Assembly: GCA_900115795.1 (NCBI GenBank)
Contig: FOXT01000013.1
Coordinates: 1-64,000, forward strand
From: Lachnospiraceae bacterium XBB1006
GTDB taxonomy: Bacteria; Bacillota; Clostridia; Lachnospirales; Lachnospiraceae
DNA: 64,000 nt
Reading direction: 5' to 3'
Shown here: piece after piece, positions 54,355 through 62,111 of the stretch
Layout: every line of letters begins with the position of its first letter
How positions within the stretch are numbered: the stretch's first letter is position 1
Program-made: the position numbers and the translations under genes
Notes under the pieces: generated by a model
What the model was told of the DNA's origin: nothing
Databases searched by the model: none
Seen by the model: only the letters and a program-made list of their open reading frames with translations

Positions 54355-54504
54355 GTCTGAGTGTAGATGAGGTGCGCCCATTAGCCCCGGGAACACTTCA
54401 ACATAGATTTTAGGAAGAATTTGTGAGAGTAGATAAATGGTTTCGGACATTTCCATTTAGATCGCGAAGTTTTCCTTGCTTTAGATTATTAAGGAGGATA
54501 ACCA
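54355..54504 (+). promoter_or_regulatory. Leader RNA of rplM-rpsI, candidate L13-type regulator
   Basis: About 150 bases. Visible pairings: AGTGT/ACACT (54360-54364 with 54393-54397) enclosing a GC-rich segment, and TAAATGG/CCATTTA (54434-54440 with 54453-54459). Leaders in front of rplM that respond to L13 are known in Firmicutes; membership of that class is inferred. Confidence 0.5.
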
Positions 54505-54933
54505 ATGAAGACATTTATGGCCAATCCGGCAAAGATTGAAAGAAAATGGTATGTAGTAGACGCTACAGGATATACATTAGGACGCTTAGCATCTGAAGTA
54601 GCGAAGATTTTAAGAGGAAAGAATAAACCGGTATTCACTCCTCACGTTGACACAGGTGATTATGTAATTATCGTAAACGCTGATAAGATTAAAGTAACAG
54701 GTAAGAAATTAGATCAGAAGATTTACTATCATCACTCCGACTATGTAGGTGGTATGAAAGAGACTACATTGAAAGAAATGTTAGCAAAACATCCTGAAAG
54801 AGTACTTGAGTTTGCTGTTAAGGGAATGCTTCCAAAGGGACCTCTTGGAAGACAGATGTACAAGAAATTATTCGTATATGCTGGACCAGAACATAAACAT
54901 GCAGCTCAGAAACCAGAGAGTTTAACATTTTAA
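54505..54933 (+). CDS. rplM: 50S ribosomal protein L13
   Basis: 142 residues: [37 protein letters not shown] and [20 protein letters not shown]. Early 50S assembly protein. AAGGAGG before the ATG. Confidence 0.98.
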   Translation: MKTFMANPAKIERKWYVVDATGYTLGRLASEVAKILRGKNKPVFTPHVDTGDYVIIVNADKIKVTGKKLDQKIYYHHSDYVGGMKETTLKEMLAKHPERVLEFAVKGMLPKGPLGRQMYKKLFVYAGPEHKHAAQKPESLTF

Positions 54934-54949
54934 TTAGGAGGTAAGAACA

Positions 54950-55345
54950 GTGGCAACTACAAAGTTTTATGGAACAGGTAGAAGAAAGAGCTCTGTAGCA
55001 AGAGTATATTTAGTACCGGGAACCGGTAAAATCACAATCAATAAGAGAGATATTGATGAGTACTTAGGATTAGAGACATTGAAAGTTATCGTTCGTCAGC
55101 CATTAGTAGCAACTGACAACGCAGATAAATATGACGTTTTAGTAAACGTTAAGGGTGGTGGATACACTGGACAGGCTGGTGCTATCCGTCATGGTATCGC
55201 AAGAGCACTTCTTAAAGTTGATTCTGATGAGTTCAGACCAATCTTGAAGAAAGCTGGATACTTAACACGTGACCCACGTATGAAAGAGCGTAAGAAATAC
55301 GGACTCAAAGCAGCACGTCGCGCTCCACAGTTCTCAAAGAGATAA
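54950..55345 (+). CDS. rpsI: 30S ribosomal protein S9
   Basis: 131 residues; [20 protein letters not shown] start and the conserved tail [17 protein letters not shown], whose last arginine reaches the P-site tRNA. GTG start behind AGGAGG. Second gene of rplM-rpsI. Confidence 0.98.
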   Translation: MATTKFYGTGRRKSSVARVYLVPGTGKITINKRDIDEYLGLETLKVIVRQPLVATDNADKYDVLVNVKGGGYTGQAGAIRHGIARALLKVDSDEFRPILKKAGYLTRDPRMKERKKYGLKAARRAPQFSKR

Positions 55346-55377
55346 TGCGCGTAGCAATGAGCCATGCGCTTGTAAAA

Positions 55378-55425
55378 AAGACATCCCAGATGAATGCTTG
55401 CATTCAGGCTGGGATGTCTTTTTTT
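55378..55425 (+). terminator. Intrinsic terminator of rplM-rpsI
   Basis: AAGACATCCCAG/CTGGGATGTCTT with an inner stem TGAATGC/GCATTCA and a T-run: a near-perfect 43-base hairpin. A-rich sequence on the left makes it possibly bidirectional. Confidence 0.95.
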
Positions 55426-55456
55426 GCAAGCATACGGCGAATGCCGCGACAACGAG

Positions 55457-55670
55457 GGATGCGAAGCATTCCGAGTCTGTCGGCATGGCGTATATATAGC
55501 GCGACAGCGCGACATGAGCAAGACACGAAGTGTCTGCGAATGGCATCGCGTAATACGACGACTGTCGCGACTGAGATGGATGCGAAGCATTCCGAGTCTG
55601 TCGGCATGGCGTATATATAGCGCGACAGCGCGACATGAAATAGCCCGAAGGGCTATGAATGGCATCGCGA
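55457..55670. repeat. Two-unit 121-bp-period repeat with GAA-loop hairpins
   Basis: A 61-bp segment is repeated exactly at 55457-55517 and 55578-55638 (from GGATGCGAAG to GCGACATGA). Each copy begins with ATGC-GAA-GCAT. After each copy comes a hairpin at the same place with the same GAA loop but a different stem: AGACAC/GTGTCT (55521-55535) and ATAGCCC/GGGCTAT (55640-55656). Both units then carry GAATGGCATCGCG. Inside the repeat CTGTCG can pair with CGACAG. Open frames here are artefacts of the repeat. Confidence 0.85.
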
Positions 55671-55760
55671 ATAGAAGATTATTTACCTCAGAAACTCAGT
55701 GTTTTCGGGGTTTTATTTATGCCTAAAAGGTTATAAAAATAAATAAGAAAAGGCAAAAGA

Positions 55761-55798
55761 AAAGGACGGTATCTGCGTTTGACAGAATACCGTCCTTT
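55761..55798 (-). terminator. Intrinsic terminator of the hicAB operon
   Basis: AAAGGACGGTAT/ATACCGTCCTTT, 14-base loop; on the reverse strand the stem is followed by TTCTTTTG, counting the stem's own Ts as the start of the tail. It lies 23 bp past the hicB stop. Confidence 0.85.
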
Positions 55799-55821
55799 AA
55801 ATATATTATATACAAATGAGA

Positions 55822-56223
55822 TTATGAACGTGTTTGCAGTTTGGCAATGAGAGCGTCCTTGAGGACTTTCGAGTAATTGATACCGAGATTCTCGCATGCA
55901 GTATTAAGCCATGCAGGAATGCTCAAAGTTTTTTTAACAGCCTTGTCATCGTATGCACGAGCGTATTCATCAAGGTTTACGCATACCATATTGACAAGAG
56001 CATGTTCGTCATCTTTTTCAACTGCCTCCAAAGCAGACGGAGCAGGAAGTGCATCACCATCACGCAAGGAGGTAAAGAGATATTGACCGCAAGCCTCTTG
56101 TGCCATAGCAAAGGCATCGGCAAGGCTATCTCCGTATGTGGCTAGGTCGTTAAGGTCGGGGAATATAACGGAATATTGTCCGTCATCCTCCGGATAGAAT
56201 ATAGCAGGATAAATATAGTTCAT
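55822..56223 (-). CDS. hicB: HicB-family antitoxin
   Basis: 133 residues. N-terminal partly degraded RNase H-like HicB domain (MNYIYPAIFYPEDDGQYSVI; FPDLNDLATYGDSLADAFAM), C-terminal ribbon-helix-helix-like DNA-binding segment (LSIPAWLNTACENLGINYSK). Neutralises HicA and should repress the operon by binding the paired operators upstream of hicA. AAGGAGA precedes the ATG. 35 bp after hicA. Confidence 0.93.
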   Translation of the reverse strand: MNYIYPAIFYPEDDGQYSVIFPDLNDLATYGDSLADAFAMAQEACGQYLFTSLRDGDALPAPSALEAVEKDDEHALVNMVCVNLDEYARAYDDKAVKKTLSIPAWLNTACENLGINYSKVLKDALIAKLQTRS

Positions 56224-56258
56224 CTTGAATCTCCTTTCTTTTTTTTAGATGACAGGTC

Positions 56259-56441
56259 TCATTTGAGACCTGCCTGTTTGAGTATGGAGTTGACAACCCT
56301 TTGAGGAATGTCGCCCCGATGATTTGGGATAGTTACCTTTCCCGATTTGGTTGGATGCTTGTATTGATGATGCGAACCTTTCACATCTACGAGATACCAT
56401 CCATCATCAAGGACTAGCTTTTCAATTTCTCGAAATCTCAT
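56259..56441 (-). CDS. hicA: HicA-family mRNA interferase toxin
   Basis: 60 residues, the normal size, double-stranded-RNA-binding-like fold: FREIEKLVLDDGWYLVDVKG, the catalytic histidine in GSHHQYKHP, and VTIPNHRGDIPQRVVNSIL. Cleaves mRNA and halts growth when free of HicB. Start behind AAGGAGGA. First gene of the operon, toxin before antitoxin. Confidence 0.94.
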   Translation of the reverse strand: MRFREIEKLVLDDGWYLVDVKGSHHQYKHPTKSGKVTIPNHRGDIPQRVVNSILKQAGLK

Positions 56442-56467
56442 TTGTATTGTTTCCTCCTTACAAGTAT

Positions 56468-56518
56468 ATAATATTACGTATTATACGTATTGTCAATGGT
56501 AAATACGTATAATACGTA
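56468..56518 (-). promoter_or_regulatory. hicAB promoter with two palindromic operators
   Basis: Reverse strand: TTGACA (56496-56491), 17-bp spacer, TATTAT (56473-56468). Operator 1, TACGTAT-T-ATACGTA (56475-56489), fills the spacer; operator 2, the same palindrome with the opposite central base (56504-56518), lies just upstream of -35. Centres are 29 bp apart, close to three helical turns. Confidence 0.8.
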
Positions 56519-56733
56519 AAAAATAAATTATAAAATCATTGTGAAATCAAGAGAGAAAATACATGTAACAAACTGGTAACTAACAGGTAACACACAGGTA
56601 ACTGACAAACGATTGCCATAATTAAAACAATTCTCTCTCCGTAATATGTATTTAAGAAGATATGATATTAAAAATGTCTTTTATTGTCAATTGTAGTGAG
56701 GTATAATGATAAAAAGTACAAAGGGGATTTTTT
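56519..56733. other. Gap between hicAB and the abi gene
   Basis: AT-rich, no gene seen. GTAAC occurs repeatedly (around 56575-56605: three close copies of a GGTAAC-like word). TATAAT at 56702-56707 is a candidate -10 for the abi gene with no good -35. Confidence 0.5.
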
Positions 56734-57639
56734 ATGAAATTACTTAAAACAAGTGATGAATTGATATCTCATATGAAAATAAAGGGAATCAGATTCGATA
56801 TAGCAAAGGAAGAAGAGGCAAAGGTATTTCTTCAAAATAATAATTACTACATGAAACTGGCATCTTACAGAGCTAATTATGACAAGCGAAAAAGTAATGA
56901 TGAGTACATAAATCTTGATTTTGCCTATTTGCAGGAATTGTCAACAATTGATATGCATTTGCGGTATTTAATTTTACAGATGTGTCTGGACGTTGAGCAT
57001 GCTTTAAAAACTAGATTGCTAAAGGATATAGAGGATAATCCAGAAGAAGATGGATATGATATTATTAGAAGATTTGTTACAAAGTATGAGAGAAGTTGTC
57101 AAAACATACAGAAGCACAAATCTAGTGAATATTGCAGAGAATTGATAGAGAAGTACTATCCATATTTTCCTGCATGGGTATTTGTGGAATTAATATCTTT
57201 TGGAGATATGGTTAAGTTGTATGAATATTATATGGAGAGGTATCGAGGGCGTTTAAAGGATAGCGAGTTGTTGTATTCAATTAGGGATCTAAGAAACGCA
57301 ACTGCGCATAGTAATTGTCTGATAAACAAACTACAAAAAGGAACAAACAAACCGTCTGTAAAAATAATAAAATTTGTTTCAAATATAGATGGAATAGGTG
57401 CATCTATGAGAAAGAGCAAATTGAGCAATAAGTTTTTGTATGATTTTGTTTCATTGCTTTATGTCTACAATGAATTTATCAATGTAGATGTTGTGAAAGA
57501 GAAAAGATTTAAGCAGATACAAGAATTTATAGATGGTCGTGCAGTAAAAAATAAAGAGTATTTTGATAAAAATGAATGTATAAAAACAGCATATCTCTTT
57601 GTAAAAAAAGTTGTTGACTATATAAATGAAGCATGTTAA
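56734..57639 (+). CDS. Abi-family (AbiD/AbiF-like) HEPN protein
   Basis: 301 residues, Abi_2 type: MKLLKTSDELISHMKIKGIR, FLQNNNYYMKLASYRANYDK, LSTIDMHLRYLILQMCLDVE HALKTR region, and the HEPN active-site motif R-N-A-T-A-H in DLRNATAHSNCLINKL (R-x4-H). Family members act in phage abortive infection, probably as RNases. Lies beside hicAB, suggesting a small defence cluster. Stands alone with its own terminator. The weak upstream site is AAAGGGG. Confidence 0.9.
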   Translation: MKLLKTSDELISHMKIKGIRFDIAKEEEAKVFLQNNNYYMKLASYRANYDKRKSNDEYINLDFAYLQELSTIDMHLRYLILQMCLDVEHALKTRLLKDIEDNPEEDGYDIIRRFVTKYERSCQNIQKHKSSEYCRELIEKYYPYFPAWVFVELISFGDMVKLYEYYMERYRGRLKDSELLYSIRDLRNATAHSNCLINKLQKGTNKPSVKIIKFVSNIDGIGASMRKSKLSNKFLYDFVSLLYVYNEFINVDVVKEKRFKQIQEFIDGRAVKNKEYFDKNECIKTAYLFVKKVVDYINEAC

Positions 57640-57673
57640 GATAAGTACACGATTAAAAAATTTAATTTTTGTA

Positions 57674-57704
57674 GGGAATGGGTCTTTACTCGTTCCCGAT
57701 TTTT
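57674..57704 (+). terminator. Intrinsic terminator of the abi gene
   Basis: GGGAATGGGT-CTTT-ACTCGTTCCC (two G-U pairs) followed by GATTTTTTT. Confidence 0.92.
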
Positions 57705-57821
57705 TTATAAAGCAGTTTGGGTAACTTGAGAGATATTTCCAGTAACGAACATGTAACGGACAAAATGTATTAGAATGGCTTAAAATCAATATCGATCAGT
57801 ATTTGGAAATGCACAGTAAAG

Positions 57822-57947
57822 ATGTGTATTGGACCGGCTATCAACTTATATGAATCTATGGGGTTCGTGAAAAAAGAAAACGTGAATTTGCTGACAGCAT
57901 ATTGGCATACCTCGGAAACATCAACAAATGGACAACTCAAGTGGTGA
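57822..57947 (+). pseudogene. C-terminal remnant of a GNAT acetyltransferase
   Basis: The frame reads GPAINLYESMGFVKKENVNL then LTAYWHTSETSTNGQLKW and stops. NPAINLYxxxGF is the hallmark last segment of GNAT proteins. No intact upstream part is present: 57705-57821 has only short frames. So this is debris of a lost acetyltransferase gene. Confidence 0.55.
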
Positions 57948-58105
57948 TTGAGTGCTCGTTTTATTGCGTGGTTTGGGCACTCAAGCACGAATTGATATAC
58001 AATTTGCCTCTGATGAACTATACTCCATCTCAGATGTTGGCCACATCAATTTTGAGACTAAGAGGCGAAACAATGATTAAATATGAATATCACGGAGGCA
58101 ATATA

Positions 58106-58912
58106 ATGTTTAACATGAATAAGATCGGAAAGATAATTAAGGATGCAAGAACAAAGAAGAATATGACACAGTTGGAGCTTGCAGACAAGATGGGCGTAAG
58201 CTACCAGGCGGTTTCAAATTGGGAACGAGGCAACTCGATGCCGGATATCGCTAAAATCCCGGATCTGGCAAAAGAACTCGGACTGGAATTATCGGAACTT
58301 CTTGATGATAAAAACGGACAATTTGCTGCAGAGACAGTAAACAAGACGATATCTGAGCCTGATGCGGTCCTTTCTCCTAAGGAACTTGCAGAAGTGGCAC
58401 CTATTCTTCCGCCCAAAGAACTAAAGGAAAAAACAGAAAAAACTGTCGGAAAGGAAAAGATTGCTCTTTCCGCACTGATTCCATTGGCACCATTTCTTGA
58501 TGACGAATATTTGGATGAACTGATTAGGGGAACGGATGTATCCGATATGACCGGTTTGGTTGAATTAGCTCCTTATCTTTCTGATGATGCATTTATTGAT
58601 ATAGCTAACAGAACTGATATTACAGATATGAAAACCCTTATTGCGATTGCACCGTATTTGCCGGATGAGGCATTAACCGAATTTGCCGGTAAGATCGGAA
58701 CTGCACGCATGGATGATCTGATCGAATTGGCACCATATCTTACAGACGAGGCGCTCGATGATATCACGAATCGATTGGTGGAAGCGGGAAAAGCGTCTGA
58801 GCTGATAGAGATAGCTCCTTACTTGACGGATGAGAGTATTCGCAAGATAGCAGATTATCTGCTTCATAATAAGGATATCGAAGGGCTTTCCAAGATCAAA
58901 GATTATCTGTGA
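58106..58912 (+). CDS. XRE-family regulator with tandem LAPYL helical repeats
   Basis: 268 residues. Residues 5-62 are an XRE/Cro HTH (IGKIIKDARTKKNMTQLELA; GVSYQAVSNWERGNSMPDIA). A linker follows, then five 27-28-residue repeats from about residue 124, each starting with LIxLAPYLxDExL (LIPLAPFLDDEYL, LVELAPYLSDDAF, LIAIAPYLPDEAL, LIELAPYLTDEAL, LIEIAPYLTDESI). Residues 89-105 look like a sixth, weak copy. The repeats predict a helical solenoid for protein binding. ATG 58106 follows CGGAGG; a longer upstream frame lacks a site and crosses debris. Confidence 0.85.
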   Translation: MFNMNKIGKIIKDARTKKNMTQLELADKMGVSYQAVSNWERGNSMPDIAKIPDLAKELGLELSELLDDKNGQFAAETVNKTISEPDAVLSPKELAEVAPILPPKELKEKTEKTVGKEKIALSALIPLAPFLDDEYLDELIRGTDVSDMTGLVELAPYLSDDAFIDIANRTDITDMKTLIAIAPYLPDEALTEFAGKIGTARMDDLIELAPYLTDEALDDITNRLVEAGKASELIEIAPYLTDESIRKIADYLLHNKDIEGLSKIKDYL

Positions 58913-58983
58913 TTGCTTATAGCGGTAGTGTCTCATTTCCAACTGAGGCGTAAAATACAGGGCTTTAACGTGAAAAAGAAAGC
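58451..58983 (+). repeat. Long direct repeat, copy 1
   Basis: The 3' two-thirds of the XRE gene plus 71 bp beyond its stop. It recurs at 62900-63433 with only scattered base changes and one inserted base. Confidence 0.93.
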
Positions 58984-59022
58984 ATTGGTACGACTGGATA
59001 TTAAGAAATAGTAAGGATAATC

Positions 59023-59055
59023 CCCGCTAGAGCGTAGGCTTTAGCGGGAATTTTA
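59023..59055 (+). terminator. Intrinsic terminator after the XRE gene
   Basis: CCCGCTAGAGC-GTAG-GCTTTAGCGGG (one G-U pair), then AATTTTA. Confidence 0.75.
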
Positions 59056-59087
59056 TGTATGTGCAAATCCCATATAACAACAGCGGC

Positions 59088-59116
59088 TTGACATTAGCAA
59101 TTAACTATGTTACAAT
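59088..59116 (+). promoter_or_regulatory. Sigma-A promoter of the ABC exporter gene
   Basis: TTGACA (59088-59093), 17-bp spacer, TACAAT (59111-59116); start near 59123, leaving a 140-base leader. Confidence 0.85.
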
Positions 59117-59151
59117 CCACATTGAAATATAACTATTGAGGTAATTTAAGA

Positions 59152-59175
59152 ATGATGTATTATAAGGTTTTTTAA
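59152..59175 (+). CDS. Putative 7-residue leader peptide MMYYKVF
   Basis: ATG-ATG-TAT-TAT-AAG-GTT-TTT-TAA, with GAGG about 10 bases upstream. Its last codons and stop lie at the start of the long leader stem (59171-59181), so a stalled or terminating ribosome would disturb that stem. Confidence 0.5.
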   Translation: MMYYKVF

Positions 59176-59246
59176 TTAGTAGCATAACGAGAAGGTAGTT
59201 ACCTGCAATGCAGGTCTGTTTTTGTTACGCTTTTTTACTAATTAAA
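59171..59246 (+). promoter_or_regulatory. Attenuator leader of the ABC exporter gene
   Basis: Outer stem TTTAATTAGTA/TACTAATTAAA (59171-59181 with 59236-59246, 11 bp perfect), then GCATAAC/GTTACGC (59182-59188 with 59224-59230, one mismatch). Inside, ACCTGC-AAT-GCAGGT (59201-59215) is followed by CTGTTTTTG and works as a terminator. GGTA-GT-TACC (59194-59203) competes with it for the bases ACC. Together with the leader peptide this is the layout of ribosome-mediated attenuation. Confidence 0.6.
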
Positions 59247-59262
59247 GATTGGAGAAAACCTT

Positions 59263-60945
59263 ATGTTTCAATATTTTTTAAAGAACAAGAAAACACTCAT
59301 TCTGTATCTAATATTAGCCCCGGCAATGGCCGTCACTTCAGTGCTGTTCGCAAGTTCATTAGAACCTCTTGTGACAGCGTCTACGAAGGGAAATCTCACA
59401 ATGTTCCTGAAATATGTAACTATTTTTGTGCTTGCAGTTATGGCAGACACGCTTGTTTCCTATTGTCACAAAATATCCCGCGAAAATCTTAGAAAAGAGT
59501 TTCTTATTGGTCTGAAAAACGATCTTTTTGCAGGGATTATGAGCAAAAGTTTTCAAGAATACCGAAAAGAACCACCGTCTTATTATATATCCATAATGCA
59601 GAGAGATGTGAAAAAAGTCAGCACGGACTATTTTGACAGTGTTTGCGGCATATACAGAGTTTCTGTAAGTTTTATGGTAACCGTTGCAGCGATGTTAAGA
59701 ATGAATCCGATTATATGCTTACTCAATGTGGCGATTGCACTTGGCTCGGTATTGATTCCTAAGATTTTTGAGAGGAAGCTTGCAGATAATTCCGAGGATG
59801 CATCAAAGTCCGCAGCAGAGTTTCAGAATGTCATATCGGATGCATTTATTGGTTTTCATACCATTAAGCTGTATTCTGTTTTTTCAAAAATCAGAAAACA
59901 GATAGAAGACAGGAATGCAAGATGCGAAGAGGCAGAGTGCAGCCTGATTAAGACAAACTATAGCGTTTCTTATATTTCTGAGGTATGTACCATGATAGGG
60001 TTTATGCTGACTATGATAATTAGCGCTTATTTTGCCTTTTTGGGAAAAATCACGGTTGGAGCGGTGATGGCTATTTCCCAGCTCATTGGATGCATTCTGG
60101 TTCCATTTGAGGAATTGCCGATTTTCATTACCAACCTGAAGGCTGTGAAGGTGGTTATTGATAAAGTGCAGAAATATACCAATGGAACGGTTCAGGAAAC
60201 GAATGAGTGGGTGCAGAATATAACAGACTTTTCGTTACGTGCAGAGAATGTAGCCGTTGCTTTTGATGACAAAAAGGTTGTGCATGGCGTGAACGTTTTC
60301 TTTGAGCAAGGGAAGAAGTATGTGATTATGGGCGAAAGTGGATGTGGAAAATCCACATTGGTAAAGCTTTTTGTAAAAATGTCTGCCTGTGATGGCGGCA
60401 ACGTCATGCTTGGAAAGCGCAATATTGCAGATATCTCTGACAACGAGCTGTACAGTGTGGTTAACTACATGCAGCAGGAGGTGTTTCTGTTCGATGATAC
60501 GATTAAGAACAACATCACGTTATACAAAGAGTATTCGCCGGAAGCAATTCAACATGCCATAGAGTGCGCAGGACTTAAGAATTATATCGGAGGTCTTGAG
60601 AATGGTCTGGAAACGAAGATTAATGGCAATGGATATAATCTCTCTGGTGGAGAAAAGCAGAGAATCGGTATTGCCCGGGCACTTTTGGCTGGTGCGAAGG
60701 TATTCATCCTGGATGAGATTACCTCGAATCTGGATGTGGCGACGGAGCGTTTTATCGAAGAACTGATTATGAAACTGGAAGGTGTGACGGTCATTATGAT
60801 TACGCACCGGATGAACGAGGTAACACTTCGAAGTGCTGACGAAATACTCGTTATGAAGAATGGAACGGTTCATGAGAAGGGAAACTTTGAAACCCTCCTT
60901 GATGCAAAAGGATTGTTTTATGGATATAAGATGATTGCATCTTAA
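59263..60945 (+). CDS. ABC transporter, fused permease and ATPase
   Basis: 560 residues: six membrane helices (about 1-300), then the ATPase with Walker A GESGCGKSTL, Q-loop MQQEVFLFDD, signature NLSGGEKQRIGIARALL, Walker B VFILDEITSNLD and H-loop MITHRM. This is the exporter type (lipids, peptides or drugs). It has no C39 peptidase domain. The attenuator in front suggests drug- or translation-stress-induced expression, but the substrate is unknown. No partner half-transporter is adjacent, so a homodimer is likely. Confidence 0.93.
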   Translation: MFQYFLKNKKTLILYLILAPAMAVTSVLFASSLEPLVTASTKGNLTMFLKYVTIFVLAVMADTLVSYCHKISRENLRKEFLIGLKNDLFAGIMSKSFQEYRKEPPSYYISIMQRDVKKVSTDYFDSVCGIYRVSVSFMVTVAAMLRMNPIICLLNVAIALGSVLIPKIFERKLADNSEDASKSAAEFQNVISDAFIGFHTIKLYSVFSKIRKQIEDRNARCEEAECSLIKTNYSVSYISEVCTMIGFMLTMIISAYFAFLGKITVGAVMAISQLIGCILVPFEELPIFITNLKAVKVVIDKVQKYTNGTVQETNEWVQNITDFSLRAENVAVAFDDKKVVHGVNVFFEQGKKYVIMGESGCGKSTLVKLFVKMSACDGGNVMLGKRNIADISDNELYSVVNYMQQEVFLFDDTIKNNITLYKEYSPEAIQHAIECAGLKNYIGGLENGLETKINGNGYNLSGGEKQRIGIARALLAGAKVFILDEITSNLDVATERFIEELIMKLEGVTVIMITHRMNEVTLRSADEILVMKNGTVHEKGNFETLLDAKGLFYGYKMIAS

Positions 60946-61089
60946 ATTTGCTGTTGTCTATTTATATTGTTACCAAGGATGCATCGGGGCTGTTTTTTGT
61001 GGTTTTCCTTTTACTGAATTCGAGGCGCAGGGCTTTTTGGCTGAGGGAGAACAGGACATTCTAAAATGGAAAAAGAATATTACAGAAAC

Positions 61090-61116
61090 AAGGGGTTGCC
61101 GTTTTGGCAACCCCTT
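61090..61116. terminator. Hairpin between the ABC exporter region and the Big2 gene, likely bidirectional
   Basis: AAGGGGTTGCC-GTTTT-GGCAACCCCTT, an 11-bp perfect stem, 14 bp from the Big2 stop. T-tails are short on both strands. The 140 bp between it and the ABC stop carry no supported gene. Confidence 0.8.
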
Positions 61117-61129
61117 AAAATAATGTGGT

Positions 61130-62020
61130 TTAGTCGTAAATAGCATAATCCAAATACAATTCGTATTTTTCAATGGAAACTTTTTTACCGTCAACGCGTA
61201 AAACAAATTCGTAATCAAGACTCTGACCGGGCAGTAAGCAAACCTCCATGCCGGTCATTTTGGTAAAATGATGCTGCTCGTCCCCAAGAACATTTCCGTC
61301 CTTGTCGCACATGAGCAGAGTATAACGAACAAAGTTCAGCTTTTTCTTGCCGGTGTTGGTTACGGTTACAAGCACTTTGCCATCTGCAGAAAGCTCGGTA
61401 GTAGCTTTTAAGAATTTACGACCATCGTGGTTTACAGTCTTTTTTACGCTGAGTTCTACATCCGTGTGGCTGGCAGGTGCATAGAAAGAGCCGTCCTTCA
61501 TTGGATGTAAAAAACGTAAAACAACCGTTGATTTGGCAGAAACAAAATTGTTGTAATCAGAAGCTTTGTTAAGATACTGCTTCTGCTCATTGTAAAATTT
61601 CATTTTTCCGCTGATGTCTAAAGGATATGGATTTTCATTTGTGATAAAAGCGTAGGTGTAATCCTTTGATTCTTTGTAGGTTACTTTAAGGTGCTTCAGT
61701 GCAGCTTTCTCATCCACATCTACTTTTACGTTGCAGGTGTAGCTTTTTCCGGCAACCTTGGCAACGATTTTTGCTTTTCCTGGGACAATTCCCTTGACTA
61801 CTCCCTTGGTGCTAACCGTTGCAACCGTTTTGTTTTTGGAGGACCAGGTAACCTTCTTGTTTGTACCTTTTACACTCAATTTTATTGTTTTACCGGTTTT
61901 TATCGTTGCTGAGGTTTGGCTTAATCTTATGCTCGCTGCAGCCTGCCCCGTGTGGGGTAAAAAGTTGCAAAGAAGCAAGCAACAAACCAAAGCAAGTGCG
62001 ATTTGTTTTTCCCTTCTCAT
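61130..62020 (-). CDS. Secreted protein with a Big2 (Ig-like) domain
   Basis: 296 residues. Signal peptide MRREKQIALALVCCLLLCNF ending near GQAAA, a Big2 domain (about 30-115: LSQTSATIKTGKTIKLSVKG; WSSKNKTVATVSTKGVVKG), then a beta-rich C-terminal region like FxLYD or bacterial surface domains (YTYAFITNENPYPLDISGKM; VTVTNTGKKKLNFVRYTLLM). Big2 domains are common in adhesins and surface proteins. ATG 62020 follows AAAGGAGATC. No wall-anchor motif is visible. Confidence 0.9.
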   Translation of the reverse strand: MRREKQIALALVCCLLLCNFLPHTGQAAASIRLSQTSATIKTGKTIKLSVKGTNKKVTWSSKNKTVATVSTKGVVKGIVPGKAKIVAKVAGKSYTCNVKVDVDEKAALKHLKVTYKESKDYTYAFITNENPYPLDISGKMKFYNEQKQYLNKASDYNNFVSAKSTVVLRFLHPMKDGSFYAPASHTDVELSVKKTVNHDGRKFLKATTELSADGKVLVTVTNTGKKKLNFVRYTLLMCDKDGNVLGDEQHHFTKMTGMEVCLLPGQSLDYEFVLRVDGKKVSIEKYELYLDYAIYD

Positions 62021-62111
62021 AGGATCTCCTTTCGAAATAGAATATATTATATGAAAAATATACCATAAAACATACAATTGTACAAGGTCACTGTTCCGAT
62101 GGCTATATTGC

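Noticed and set aside
55427-55680. CRISPR array
   Set aside because: Only two long units, a repeat of 61 bp, similar rather than unique intervening DNA, and no cas genes nearby.
55345-55726. Overlapping open frames on both strands in the repeat cassette
   Set aside because: They arise from stop-free GC-rich repeat DNA, overlap each other and the rpsI terminator, and have no ribosome binding sites.
57902-58105. 68-residue extension of the XRE protein
   Set aside because: The frame upstream crosses acetyltransferase debris and lacks a ribosome binding site; CGGAGG before ATG 58106 gives the family start.
60935-61123. 62-residue frame after the ABC exporter
   Set aside because: It overlaps the exporter stop and the terminator hairpin, with no ribosome binding site or known domain.
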